Notes: a model not told the origin generated them from the sequence alone. Positions 23,446 to 35,905 are shown, counted from the stretch's first letter. The stretch is DNA of 64,000 nt from Dillenia suffruticosa (GCA_033439265.1 JAVTVX010000010.1:23301056-23365055), one strand, 5' to 3'. A program made the numbers and translations.

Positions 23446-26294
23446 CACTCAGGTTGAGCACTAAAATGCAGCATAAAAGAATCGAGTAAAAATCTCTGTC
23501 CTTAGAACTTTGGGGTAGTGCCTTCTAGCAAGGCCCTTGTTTTTTTTTTGGTTTTCCACTATTTATATTTGAAATTATATTCCAACTAATTCGATTCAAA
23601 CGTCTGCAGAAACCATATTTAAGGGACAGTTCTCCTATCATAAATTTTTTTATTCTCAAGTTTTAAATCCAAAAATTGATTAAAAAATCTAACATCCAGG
23701 CTTATTTGTCTCAGCAAGTTATGCCAAATTGTCATGTATATCACAACCTAAACCAATGTTCATCGGAACATTCTGGAGGTTGCTTGGAAGCCAATTCGGT
23801 GGTACCCCAAGAAACAAGGGTGCAGCTCCTTTTTTAGTTCTATTTAAATGCTTAAATATTTGGATTACTACAAATAATTTAATTTAATCAGCAAACATTC
23901 AAGGCCAACACAGAAAAGGCAGCCATCCCAATTGTTCTACTATTGGTAAAAGGCCAAAAGAGTTGGAACAAAGAGCTAAGAGGAGAAGGCAACCCCCCCC
24001 CCTCTTCTTCCCCAAAGAGAAAAGTAAGGATTTAGGGCCATAAGCATGATACTGCATGAAGGCCTCAAGCTTTGAGTAACAAACCTCAAGGTGGGAAACC
24101 ATAGCCTATTTAAGACCAAAAGCAGAACTAGAAATGCTCGCCCATTGAAAAAGCTCTGCCATATAGATCAAATCCAAAAACATGTTGCAAATGATAAGGG
24201 AAGCCCATAAACTTTTGGATCCCTCATGCATAAACATGCAACAATCAACCCTTGGAATTGAAACCTGCAAGCTTCTCAAGATCAAAACGAACAAATGCGA
24301 AAGCTTTTCTCATAATTAAACTTACATTAGGTCATGAGTAGCCCATTCTTTCAAAACTTCAAAAGCTAAGATCCCCCTTTACCCTTTTTGGATTAATTAA
24401 GGTTCTCAAGGAGAAACATAAAATCACAACATTAAGGAACAACAAAATGAAATTCCCAAGCTATCTAAATAATTAATAACACTAGTTCATAATGTTCAAT
24501 AGGTCGTCAATCTCCAGACTTTAACATCACAAAAGTCTAAATGCCAGATTTTCTGTAGCAAATAGTTTCTTCTCATCCTATGTGAATTTCTGAACATATA
24601 ATGTTTCCTATACGCTCAGCTCCGCAGCTAGAAATATTCCAAAAACCAAAATACAAGTCATTGACACACCACCGACATAGAACACTGGTGTTTTTCAGGT
24701 CCTTGGTGAAACAAAAACCACTGTAGTTGGGAATTCTAGAAGCATAGAAGAAGGTCGACTTAACTGCACACTGGAGCATAGGAGAAGCTCCAACACAATT
24801 TAAACGTTTCGTGAAATTCCTTCTCAGAAAGAATCAGGTTGCCTGATAACATGAGAATAGCCTTAAAGTGACAAGTAAAAGTATCATACTATTAGTTTTT
24901 CACAAAAAGAAATTTCTAACAGATGTATCACAACAGTGTATGACACTAGAAGAACTCAAACCTCCCCCCCCCAAAAAAAAAATAACTAACACATACCCTG
25001 TTTAATTGGCATCATCTTCTATGAGTGAAGCATCGAATTGATATCATTCATACTATAAGTTCCAATCCTGATACCCCAACATCATATCATCATAATCAAA
25101 AACACAAAAGGCCAACTTACACAATTTCGGAAGATGCCTTATCCAATCATCCACATGGCATCCCCAATCAAAAAGATGTGGCCCCAACCATTAAATTCTG
25201 ATATTGAGAAAATGTTGGCCCTCCAAGGCTCGCAGATAAGACCCATCACTACTAACATGAACAAAGCAATTAAAATTAACAATAATTGCCTTTCTATCTA
25301 GATATAAATCCTTTCTTCTCATACATTAGGCCCATTTTTGCTTTGGAAAGACTTGGTAATATCTCCTTCCTTGATCATGCCCTTCAATTTTTCTTACCAC
25401 TTCATTTCATAACACTTTGTTGGTTTAGAGAGATTAAACCAAATGGTCCCCAACCACATGTTGAACCCTTTGGACATGGAGAAGGGAAGTTTAGGGAACT
25501 TGAACCAAGCTTGCTAGTTGGGATGCAATTGAGCTAGCCCCAGCATGATCATTTCAAATCTTGGTAAGATTCAACATGAAAACACTTGGATGCAGTTCCA
25601 AATATGCTATGGAAACTGCATTAGGCACGAAAAGATCATAGGTAGGGGAAATGTAGATGAACAAAAGGGATGAACTAAGTTGGTAGGGGAAATGTAGATG
25701 AAGACGAGGGATGAACTAATTTGTAGTATGTCCATATTATTTCGGCATGACACTTCACCTGCACACCGTGTACAAATTCTAGCACCAAAGAATTCTAGAT
25801 CATCATCCCCCACCAGCCAAAACTATTGCAAACAAACAAATACCCACAAAATTTACAAGCTCTGGCAATTACCAAGCACACAAAGAACAAAATGATTGCA
25901 GCAACATTAATGTCAACAATGATGATCAGTTGCATTCCACAAGATTGCGCGATTATAATTTGAATGCAGATAAGGAATATCTACAAATACCCCTTCGCTC
26001 CCCAAAACAATCATTTGTGACACAAGTGATGCAACCATACAACTACCTCAAATTCATCCAACAACTGACAAGATAGATACTACTAAATACTAAAAATGTA
26101 TATCAAAATGACATTAAAAAAAGCATATTCATATCATGAATGAAAAAACTAACCTAAAACAAGTGGGTATAAGTTACCTGAAGTTAGAAAACAAAAGAAC
26201 GTAATGATTACATACCCCACAAAAAATAAAAGCCCTAAAATTAAAAATTCACAGAAACCCCCCAAAAATAAAAGCCCCTAAAATAAAAAATTCA
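23446..26294. other. Intergenic DNA with no identified gene
   Basis: AT-rich DNA with several short open frames on both strands (for example minus 23899-24102, minus 24106-24294 and plus 25286-25537), none resembling a known family. A short duplication occurs at about 25638-25667 and 25682-25711 (GTAGGGGAAATGTAGATGAA and flanking DNA). The right end probably includes the 3' UTR of the NHL gene. Confidence 0.5.
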
Positions 26295-27047
26295 TCACAA
26301 ACCAACCTGACATTGTCTAGATCCACCAGTTAAGGTTCCGGTAGAAGAATTCGACGAAAACCCGACCGGCACATTACTACACAAAACCCTCAAATACCTT
26401 CTTCTAGTATGCCAAGCACCAGCCCTAAACCCAACCCTAGCACCCAACTGTACAGTGAACCTCACAATGCCACGCGTCAAATCACCATTAATCGCATTCA
26501 CCACCGAAGGGTTAACATAGCTTCCCACCTCCGCAAACGACGCCTTCACGTCCGTCTGATCCTTAGTCTCCTGCTCGAACGGCGCCACAGATGTAACCGA
26601 TAAAGCCGTATTCGTATACCAGATAAAGGATTCTATGTAGTCGTACGAGATTTTCATTTTGCTATTAGGGTTTCTGACGAGGAATTTGACGTCCCAGTAG
26701 CCAGTAATTTGGGAATTGGAAGCATTGAGTTTGGCGACTCCGAGGTTTTCGATTCGAAACTCGGGGAGCTCGGGACGGAGAATAAGCCAGACAATGAACA
26801 TGACGCCGCCCAAGGTTATGAGGAAGGCGATCACTATCATTAACATACGACGGAGAAAAGCCGCGCGTGCGGCGTCGTTAGAGTCGTTGTATGCGTTCGG
26901 ATCGTTATTGTTATGGTAGTAATAGCTGTTGTACGGTGCTTGGACTTGGTACGGATAAGCCGTTCCGGTCACCGGCTGAGGATTTCCGTTGGGGTTTGTT
27001 CCTGGAGGTACTGGGTATCCGGTCACAGGTCGAGATTGGTCTGCCAT
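26295..27047 (-). CDS. NDR1/HIN1-like (NHL) LEA_2 membrane protein
   Basis: An intronless gene of 250 aa. Residues 1-60 form a Pro/Asn/Tyr-rich cytosolic head (VTGYPVPPGTNPNGNP, then YNSYYYHNNND). An Arg-flanked membrane segment spans 69-90 and is followed by LRPELPEF (90-97). The LEA_2 domain has FLVRNPNSKMKISYD at 122-135, the family NPN motif at 126-128, and paired late cysteines C223 and C246. This is the NHL architecture: single-pass, with the LEA_2 domain outside the plasma membrane; members are often induced by pathogens or stress. It shares subgroup features (Asn-rich head, RRRYLRVLCSNVPV) with the gene at 31089, suggesting old tandem duplicates. ATG at 27047-27045; stop 26297-26295. 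Confidence 0.93.
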   Translation of the reverse strand: MADQSRPVTGYPVPPGTNPNGNPQPVTGTAYPYQVQAPYNSYYYHNNNDPNAYNDSNDAARAAFLRRMLMIVIAFLITLGGVMFIVWLILRPELPEFRIENLGVAKLNASNSQITGYWDVKFLVRNPNSKMKISYDYIESFIWYTNTALSVTSVAPFEQETKDQTDVKASFAEVGSYVNPSVVNAINGDLTRGIVRFTVQLGARVGFRAGAWHTRRRYLRVLCSNVPVGFSSNSSTGTLTGGSRQCQVGL

Positions 27048-27666
27048 TTTCTAGAGAGAGATGGGTTTTTTCTGGACTTTGCCTTGGGGGCGAGGAAATT
27101 TCTGAAATCAGAGAGAGAAAAAGATTCCTGCAGGGAATTTAAGAGGGTTTACCAAACGTGGATTTTATCGATGAGATACCAGGCCTGAATTTTTTATTTC
27201 CTCTTTAACGGTGAGGCGGAGATGCTTATCTCTGCATAAAGGACGATAATTTTAATATAAATGACCGAGGAAAGATAACAAAATTAGACATGACAATCAT
27301 CCAAAACCTTAATTAGGAAGAAAAACGGAGAAACCCAGGCGGGAAGGACCATGTCTAATAAGAAGAAAATGATTTGACCTTGAAAGCCCTGTCTTATTTC
27401 AATTTTGCGAAATTGAATGTATTCCCATGAAATTAGATTTAATTTATATTAAATAATTTTTAAATATAAACAATTGTTAATATAATAATAATTAAAAATG
27501 TTTTTTAATGGAAAAAAATTATTTTTGATTTTAGAATTCTTTATCTTCTATAAAATATTTTTCACTCAACAAAAAACCGTTTAAAATTATTAAACTAAAT
27601 TAAATAGCACCAATTATCGCATCTACTTCGTAAAAGTATAGAAACATATGCTTAGCTTATCGATTT

Positions 27667-27754
27667 CTAGTTTCTAATGGGACAATCTAGTGGTCTAAAT
27701 CTTCTCTCATAATCTGGTGATTTCAAATTTAAATTCTTGTACAATTAAAAAAAA
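27667..27754 (+). mobile_element. Very short tRNA-like SINE (~88 bp)
   Basis: An A-box-like AATCTAGTGGTCTAAATC, a B-box-like TTTCAAATTTAAATTC, then poly-A. Flanking DNA repeats imperfectly (CTTATCGATTT at 27656-27666, CTTACGGATTT at 27755-27765; 9 of 11). It aligns along its length with 39389-39475. Confidence 0.6.
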
Positions 27755-27844
27755 CTTACGGATTTATGTGGACTTTATAACTTTAATTCTATTTGTTGTA
27801 GGACCAAGTTAAAATACCAGAGCCCGTCTAGATGGTTAAAAACT

Positions 27845-28275
27845 AAACAAAATTGACATTTTGGGCCTACGTTTTCGTCGGCCTCCATGGACACTTGAAG
27901 CCAAAAAATCTTTGTTGATGGAGACCACCAACAAGACCCATTTGATCGAGACGGCAACACTTTTCGGCCTCAAGACCGGAAGTTGATAATTTCTAAATAA
28001 CGGTGATCAGATAAAAAAAAATCTATATAAATTATGATCCCACAAAGTTGATAATTTGCCCTCACACGAATAAATCCCAATTTCATGATTGAAAATATAA
28101 ATAACTTTTATTTTAAAATGATATTTAATTGAGATTTTGGACCTAGGTTTGGGCTTCGGCCTCCATTGAAGCCCACGAATCTTAGTGATGACACCAACCA
28201 ACAAGACCCATTCATCTAACCTCCAACTCCTTCCCAAGTTTTGGACTTCAAGGCCGGAACCGAAAAGTGAAGAGG
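27845..28275. repeat. Two diverged direct copies of a ~140-bp segment
   Basis: The segments at about 27845-27985 and 28130-28275 share, in order, TTTTGG-CCTA-GTTT, TCGGCCTCCAT, CCAACAAGACCCATT and AAG-CCGGAA. They lie directly before the decayed NHL copy and are part of the layered duplications of this locus. No coding function is seen. Confidence 0.55.
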
Positions 28276-28294
28276 CCAGCGTACGCAGGTTTAG

Positions 28295-28440
28295 GCTATG
28301 AAACATGCGAACATTCCACTTGAGAAAAGACGGATACAATTCGAACATGCGGCCTTGTTATTGTTGGAGTATTAATAGTTGTTGTTTTTTACCATTTTCT
28401 AGAGAGATAGATAGATAGCGAGAGAGAGAGAGATGAAGAA
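28295..28440 (-). pseudogene. Decayed 5' end of an NHL gene
   Basis: On the minus strand, 28372-28295 aligns with the first ~28 codons of the intact NHL gene at 31089-31694. Shared runs include CTCCAACAAT, CGAA-TGTATCCGT and GTGGAATGT. The start codon is changed (ATTAATACTCC instead of ATG-ACTCC) and similarity ends near 28295, so the membrane segment and LEA_2 domain are gone. Upstream, 28410-28480 keeps the same leader as the intact gene (GAATGCAAGTGGGG, GGATTTTATAGA). This shows a tandem duplication followed by loss. Confidence 0.75.
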
Positions 28441-31088
28441 TGCAAGTGGGGTTCATCTGCTGTGGATTTTATAGACGAGTCATCAGGCAAATTTTTTTTT
28501 TTTTTTTTGGGCGGGTACAAATGACGCGTAGATGTTTAATTTTGGATTTTCTTTTTTCTTACTTTTTTGTTCTTAATTCTAAATAGTAACCTTAGTGAGG
28601 AAGAATGGATTTCTGCATTAAAGGATGATGATGTTAATATTTTTGACGAAGCTTTGAGAGAGAGAGTGAGAGAGAAGAAGAAGAATTTTAAGAGGTTATT
28701 AGGCCTTTTTTTTTTATTTCATTTTCCTTTTCTTAAAAATGGCGTGAAGATGTTTAATTTCAGATATATTTTATCTTTTTCTGTTCTTAACTCTTTAAGT
28801 CCAATGTCTAATCCTGAGGCGGAAGACATGGATTTCTGCATTAAGGATGATGGTATTAATTTAAAAGACCTGTTCCTCGGGGAGAGCTCAAGCGGTAACG
28901 GCTCCCCACTTTCATCCTTCCCATTTCTATCATCTTTTTTTTTTGATTTAATTCTATTTAATTATATTTTATTATAAAAAATTTAATTTAAAAGATCGAT
29001 AAAAATTATAAATTTTGACATTAAAATAAGAAATTACTCCAGGGAAGGAACAGGAGAATCCCAACGAATGTCACTCCCAATTCCCAGCTTCCCAAAAACT
29101 TACCTTTTCATAAAAGGTAGAAAATACCAAAATCGTCTTAATAAAATAAAATATTAAAATTTTTAATCTAATCTTATGTTTGAAACCGGATAACAGAAAT
29201 GATTATATCAGGAGAACCGCTCCCATAGAGAATTGAATCAGATTAATTTTCGGATATCCATCATAAAAAAAAAAAAATAAAAGGAAGAAAATGATGGACT
29301 TCAAAGCACTGTTTTATTTTAATTTTGGAAATGTATTCGAGTTAAATTAGGTTTTATTATCAATAGTATTAGTGTTTCCTACGTCAATAGGTTCGGGAGT
29401 TTGAAAGGCCCATGAGCATCATTGACAAATCAAACCCCGAACAAAAGAGGAGAACAAGGTCGGTACCATGGTGCCTTATTTATTAGTGAAGTTGAAGTCT
29501 TGTATGTGCTCAATTTTTAAATTTAGGGCCCTTGAATTTTTATTAGTTTAACATGTTTCTTGTAGAGTTTACTTTTCGTTTTTGCTCTGAATTTCTATTT
29601 TTGAATAACCAAATTAATTTTTTTCTGATTTGGCAAGTCCAATTTGTTTTTCTTTTTTCTATTTTTTTTAACAAATGATGCATACATCTTTAATTAGTTA
29701 TTTTCTTTTTTAAAACTATTTTTGTCTATGTTTGAATTAGAAAGCCGTGTCGTATTTCAATTCGGCATATTGACCACTTTCTTTTTTTAAAAAAAAAAAA
29801 ACATTGGCATCAAGTAATCACTTTAGACCCCAATTAAATTCATTTTGAGTCAAGTTAAGCACCCTAAAAGGCAAATCTCTTTTGAAATCCATATATAAGA
29901 TTTAAACATAATACCTTATTTAATAGATACTAATGACCAAATACTGAACCGACTAGATATTTGTATATTGACTATATTTGTATTTGGACGGTGAAATTGA
30001 TTTCAACTGAAATTAAATATAAACTTTATTGTAAAAATTATTAATATCGGTTGATTATTATTTTTTTAAATTATATATTTTTAACAAAATATTTTTCACC
30101 TTCACAAAACTTATTAAGAGTAAATAAAAAGAAGACAAAATGAAACATATTAAAATAAATTGAGCTTGTCTAAATAGCACCGACTTGTTGGTTTGCCGGG
30201 CAAAATTATAGAAACAAATAATTAGCGTACTAATTTCTTCGGACTTTGATTTCATTTACATTAATTTTTGATAAATTGAACTGATATGTCTACCAACAAC
30301 AATTGAATAATTTGAGGTTTGATTTTTTTTTTCAAAAAAAAAATGCACTTGGAAACGCAAGCACTTAACTGGTTTTTTTGGGGTCTTAATTTTGAAGGGT
30401 TTAGAATGTTTGGGTTTGGTGAGGATGATGCATGATTTATGAATCTAGAGTTGCTAGGGTTTTTAGGGAACTTGATTCATGAATCACATAATTAAGTGAG
30501 ATTTGATCAAATTACTATTATTTTTGTGAGAGAGAGAGAGAGAGAGAGAGAGAGTTCATGATTCATGAATATTCAATTTTTAGGTTCTAAGAAACTTTGC
30601 ATATTTTGTTCATGGATCTCACAATTATGTGAGATTTGATCAAGTTGCTATTCTTATTCTTTAGGTCATGTTTGGTGAGAAGGTACTAGTGTGAAAAATT
30701 GCACCCTTTCAATTATATGCCCCTAGTTTAAGGGTATTCTGACATATACACTTTTACTCGGGACAACCTAAAGTGAGGGAAAATGTTACTCTATTGACTC
30801 GGAGGATAACACGAACCGAAAAGTCCAAAATAATAAATAATATTAAAAATAAGAATCAGAATAAGAATAAGCGAACCGGCGGTTTTTTTCATTTGAAATT
30901 TAGAACAATTAAATGACAAAGATGATCTTGGAACATAAGTGATTCATAGAATTAGCCCAAACCCATCCAAGATAGACATAGATAATGCTAATGCTAAGTA
31001 TTGATCTGTATTGCGAAGAGACGTTAATTAAAAATAGAATAGAAGTTCAATGAGCAGGGAAACAACAGCAACAGAACAAATCTCAACA

Positions 31089-31694
31089 CTAACCAACAAC
31101 CTTACATGGCACAGCTGAGCCCAGGTATCCGCTATGAATCGGGGTAAAATGAATCGGCATTTTAGAGCATTGAACCTTAAACAACCTTCGTTTTGGCCGA
31201 AAAACACTAGGATTAAACCCAACATAAGCATTGAACCCTACTTGGAAACCGTCACTGTAGTGATTTCGCTTCACGTCGTTATTAATCTCAGTCACCGCCC
31301 AAGAAGCAATGAAGCTTTTCTCATACTGAAACAACACCATCACATCCGTCAGAGCCTTCTTCCCCTGCTGGAAATCCGGTCCCGATAATCTCCTTAAACG
31401 ATGCCCCCTATACCCGATTGTATATTCGACCCCGATGTACGAGATTCTCAGTCTCTTATTTGGGTTTCGGACGCGGAATTTCACTTTCCAACTGCCTTTA
31501 ACTTCTGAACCGTTAGCATCGAGACTGTCGACGTTGAAGCCGACTATGTCAAACTTGGGGGGTGTCGGACGGAGAACAAGCCAGACGATGAGCATGACGA
31601 GGCCGACGGCTATGATGCATGCCGACATTCCACATAAGAAAGAACGGATACAGTTCGAACGTGCAGCATTGTCATTGTTGGAGTAGGAGTACAT
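31089..31694 (-). CDS. NDR1/HIN1-like (NHL) LEA_2 membrane protein
   Basis: An intronless gene of 201 aa. A short Asn-rich head (residues 1-20) precedes a membrane segment at about 24-42 that ends in LRPTPPKFDI. The LEA_2 domain carries KVKFRVRNPNKRLRISY (70-86) with the NPN motif at 77-79, and late cysteines in VQCSKMP and VPCKVVG. Organisation and motifs follow the neighbour at 26295-27047 but with a much shorter head, so the two look like old tandem paralogues. ATG at 31694-31692, stop at 31091-31089. The leader has a poly-T/GA-rich stretch at 31695-31725. A truncated relative lies at 28295-28440. Likely a plasma-membrane, stress- or defence-linked protein; no specific partner can be inferred. 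Confidence 0.92.
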   Translation of the reverse strand: MYSYSNNDNAARSNCIRSFLCGMSACIIAVGLVMLIVWLVLRPTPPKFDIVGFNVDSLDANGSEVKGSWKVKFRVRNPNKRLRISYIGVEYTIGYRGHRLRRLSGPDFQQGKKALTDVMVLFQYEKSFIASWAVTEINNDVKRNHYSDGFQVGFNAYVGFNPSVFRPKRRLFKVQCSKMPIHFTPIHSGYLGSAVPCKVVG

Positions 31695-32875
31695 TTTTTT
31701 TTTTTTTTCGAGAGAGAGAGACAGGAGGAATGCAAGTGGGGCTCATCTCGTGCGGATTTTATAGATGAGTTATCAGGGCTTTTGTTTTTTCTTTTTTTTT
31801 TTCTTCTTTTCCACAAATGACGTGTTTGGTGATTAATTTTAGATTTTTTAAAAAACTTTTTTGTTCTTAATTCAAAATAATATTAATAATTTTGAGACAG
31901 TTTATGAACATAGAAACACTGGCATCGTGTTTTTACTTTTTCTTTTTCGGGTTTAATTTTGGAGGGTTTAGAAGGTTCCAGTAAGGTGAGGATATAAATA
32001 ATTAGAGAATTTTGCATATATGATTCATGAATTTCCTGATTAAGTGAGATTTGATCAAATTCTTGTTTTATCTTTCAGAGAAAGAGAGAGAGGGAGAGGA
32101 TAGATGAATCTAAGAGGGTTTCAGACCTGCTGCGGATTTCATAGATGAGTCATAGGGACTGAATTTTTTCTTTTTCTTTTTCCTTTTTCCAGAATGAGGC
32201 ATATATGTTTATTTTTGTTTCCTTTTAAATTTTTTCTATTGTTGCTCTTCAACTCTAAACTCTAGTCTTAGTGACGAAGAAATGGATCCCTGCATTAAGA
32301 ACGATGAATCAGTTTAAACTTCTTTTTATGATCTTTTCTATATTTAATTTTGGAGGGTTTATATTAATGTTTCATGAATCTGTGATTGCAAGGGGTTTAG
32401 AATTTTGCTGAATATTTATTATATGTAAAAATCAAATCAATTATTTATATGATTTTGAGAATATTTATATTTTTTATTTTTATATTTTCATATTTGTGAT
32501 CATGAATTTTCTAAATAAATCTAATTTATTATAATAATTAATTGAATCAATAGAGTATTAGGGTTAATATATTTATATTACTCTTCATTTTTAACATAAT
32601 ATTAGAATTATATTCAAATTTTTTTAATATGATATCAGAGTCATGTTAAAATATTTTCAATATGGTATTAAAAGATATCCGAATTTCTCTTATCATTGTA
32701 TTAGAATAATAGATAGAGTCTGAGAGTAGTAAAAATCTATATTAAATTATTTTCGATTTGATTTGCAATTAAAAAGGAACTTTGAAACTCAAATGATTTA
32801 AGATAGTCACTCACGTGTCCGCTAACATGTTCATAGAACCCTTGATCCATTTCTAAAAAGCTACTCTTCAAGGTC

Positions 32876-33257
32876 GCAAAAACATTTCATAGGATTTTAA
32901 TTTTTTTATCCATCTTATATTTCAAATTTAAATGATTTTTATTATAACACATCGATAATGATGAGATGCGCAAAAACATTTCTTAGAATTTTAATTTTTC
33001 TATCCATCTTATATTTCAAATTTAAATGATTTTTATTATAACACATCGATAAACACATCGATAATGAGATGCGCAAAAACATTTCATAGAATTTTAATTT
33101 TTCTATCCATCTTATATTTCAAATTTAAATGATTTTTATTATAACACATCGATAATGAGATGCGCAAAAACATTTCATAGAATTTTAATTTTTCTATCCA
33201 TCTTATATTTCAAATTTAAATGATTTTTATTATAACACATCGATAATGAGATGAGAT
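32876..33257. repeat. Four-copy ~94-bp tandem repeat
   Basis: Units start at about 32876, 32970, 33073 and 33164 with GCAAAAACATTTC-TAGAAT and end in TTATAACACATCGATAATGA. Spacings are 94, 103 and 91 bp; the third unit is preceded by an extra partial copy of its own end (AACACATCGATA). Copies are almost identical apart from a few substitutions, so the array is young compared with the surrounding decay. Confidence 0.88.
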
Positions 33258-35467
33258 GTTAAAATATATTATTTATTAAAATCAAATCAATTATTAATTT
33301 GATTTTGATATATAATGACACCTACATCTTTAATTTTATATATTCATTTTCAATTTTAGATGATATTTGATTTTTTTTTCATTTTTTATATTTTTAATTT
33401 ATAATATTATATTTAAATATTAGACTTAATAATTTTATAATTTTTTTCATCATTAATATAGTATCAGAATTATATTCAAATATTTTTTCATATGATAATC
33501 TTCATCGGCACATATCATATGATTCATGATTCTTAAAATTAAGTGAGATTTGATCAAATTCATGTTCTGATTGTTGAGAGAGAGAGAGAGAGAGAGAGAA
33601 GGAAATGATTGGCTTCGAAAGCCCTGTGTTATTTCAATTTTGATATATTTAACGTATTCCGGTCAAATTATGTTTGATCGAAACAAAATTAAAGTTTTAA
33701 GTTTTATACGATTTATCCTCGTGATCAAGTGCCTTATTTAATGAATTTTTGTGCTTATTTTTAAATTTAGGCCTTTTTAATTGAATATTTTTAGAGTTTG
33801 ATTTGTTTTTTTTCACAACTTAATTTTCTTTTTTAGACTGAATTTTTATTTTTGAATGACCAAAATAATTTTTTCTATTTTTAAAGTCTATTTTTTTCTT
33901 TTTTTTTTTTATAATGATGCATACATGTTTAATTATGGATATTCCCTTTTTTTTTTTACTATTTTTGTTTTAACATCTCTAACCTTAGTGAGCAAGAAAT
34001 TGATCTCTGCATTAAGGACGATGATATTATTACACACGACAGAAGCTTAAGAGCAACGAAAAGAAATTTTTTTTTTTAATGAAAATATAATTAAACGAAA
34101 TCGAATTGAGAAAAAAAGAAAAAAAATGATAAAACTTTAATGCTTAAGTTATTCCCAATGAACGCAAAAAAAGAAACATGAGAACCCTAGTAATAGGCCC
34201 CCATCCCCTGTCATTAATAGAAGAAATGTTTTAATTAGAAAGCTGTGTCGTATTTCAATTGGGCATATCGAAGACATTTGAATTTGGACGGTTGAGATTA
34301 GTTTATGAAATTAAATATAATTATTAATATAATAATTATATATTTTTATTAAAAATTATTTTTTATTTTTAACAAAATATTTTTCATCTTCATGAAAATT
34401 CTTAAAAATTAAATAAAACAGCGATAAAGTTGAAGGAAATTAATTAAAATAAATTTAGCTTGTCTAAATAGCATAAATTCAAAAAGAACACTGTAATCCT
34501 GAGCAGCTCTTCGATTTTTTTTTTTTTTTTAACCAGCAAGCTATCACCCTAATTATCCGACGAAACGACACTAGGAAAATGTAGAGCCAAAATTGCCACG
34601 GCTTCCCGGTTCAGGGTGTTTTTTTATTATTATTATTATACTAATCGGTATATAGAATCATGTTATGATCAATTCAATCTAAAATTTATAGTGGCTCATT
34701 TTGAGAACTATTCTCTCAACATAGTTTACTCTGTACACAAATTACGAGTCAAATTCGGGATTTTAATTAAAAAATTTAGTATCACATCTCACTATATCAA
34801 TTTACCATTGATCTCGGTTTAAAAGTTTCGAACCGGTTTGGGAGAAACCACCGAGCGAACTGCGGTTAACGATAAAATTTTTTCTTTTTTTTGGAAATAT
34901 ATAACAATTGAATGACAAAAATGTCCCTCCCAAGAATCAACGAATTCCTAGTTGGAGGGGCATATTGTAAAGTTAAAAGAAAATGCGGATTTTATAAGCA
35001 GAGTTACAATCATTCCCTCCAAGTTTTAATTTTGTTAAGGGTTTTTTTTTTTTTTTTTAAAGGTAAATCCCTTCTTTTTTTGTGCAAGGAATGATGGAGG
35101 ACAATTCAAATTTTAGGACGAAAATGCCCATCTCAATGACTACAGAGAGTTTGCTTTAGGGGCAATTTTGAGACTTGAAAATTTGAAAAAAAAAAAAAAC
35201 ATATTCCGACCACTTTTCACACAGGCTCTCCACTAGGCTTGTTATGATACCCGAGTGGTGTCACGGGTACCCGTAATACTACCCGGTCAAAGCTCGAGCT
35301 CGAGCTCGGGTCGAACTCGAGCTCAGCGAGTCCTTCCTCAAGCTCGAGCTCGAGCCCATGTTCTGTCAAGCTCGAAGCTCGTCGAGCTACCCGTCTACTC
35401 ATTTACCCAAACCCACCCGTTCCCATTTCTCATTCAACAGCCTCGAGCCCTCGATTGAAGTCTTCAA

Positions 35468-35855
35468 CCCAAGCGATCGACCTTCTGTTCCTCTCACCAC
35501 GGTGGCGATCGAAGGGCGATTCAGCCGCAGCCCAAGCGATCGAACTTCTGTTGCTCTCTACCTCTCACCACGGCGACGATGAAGGGTGATCCAACCCAAG
35601 CGATCGAAGTCTCCTTCTCCTTCCGATGCTCTTACCACGGCGGCGATCGAAGGGAGATTCAGCCGCAACCCAAGCAATCGAACTTCTGATGCTCTCACCA
35701 CGACGCGATCGAAGGGCGATCCAACCCAAGCGATCGAAGTCTCCTTCTCCTTCCGATGCTCTCACCACGGCGGCGATCGAAGGGCGATTCAACCGCAGTC
35801 CAAGCGATCGAAGTCTCCTTCACCTTCTGATCCTCTCACCACAGCGATCGAAGGT
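35468..35855. repeat. Minisatellite inside the hAT-type element
   Basis: Six units of about 56-74 bp, each starting CCAAGCGATCGAA and containing CTCACCACGGCGGCGATCG and AAGGGCGATTCA or a close variant. Two unit types alternate: a short one with AACTTCTG and a long one with AAGTCTCCTTCTCCTTC, suggesting amplification as dimers. The 154-codon open frame across it (35586-36050) is explained by unit lengths that keep frame, not by a gene. Confidence 0.8.
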
Positions 35856-35863
35856 CTGATCTC

Positions 35864-35905
<42 letters not shown>

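Larger units (their letters stand above)
28510..34060. repeat. Dispersed diverged copies of NHL-flanking DNA
   Basis: Several motifs recur in the same relative order. (a) GGATTTTATAGA-GAGT-ATCAGG leader blocks at ~28465, ~31755 and ~32135. (b) AATGA-GC-TA-ATGTTTAATT at ~28520, ~29675, ~32190 and ~33915. (c) A block like CTTAGTGAG-AAGAAATGGAT and CTGCATTAAGGA-GATGA at ~28590, ~28815, ~32270 and ~33985. (d) AAGTGAGATTTGATCAAATT at ~30498, ~32045 and ~33540. (e) AAAGCC-TGT-TTATTTCAATTT at ~27385, ~29300 and ~33620. (f) AATTAGAAAGC-GTGTCGTATT at ~29738 and ~34238. This is best read as repeated local duplication of NHL gene plus flank, followed by heavy decay. Only the intact copy at 31089-31694 still codes. 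GA tracts lie at 30528-30554 and 33576-33599. Confidence 0.65.
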
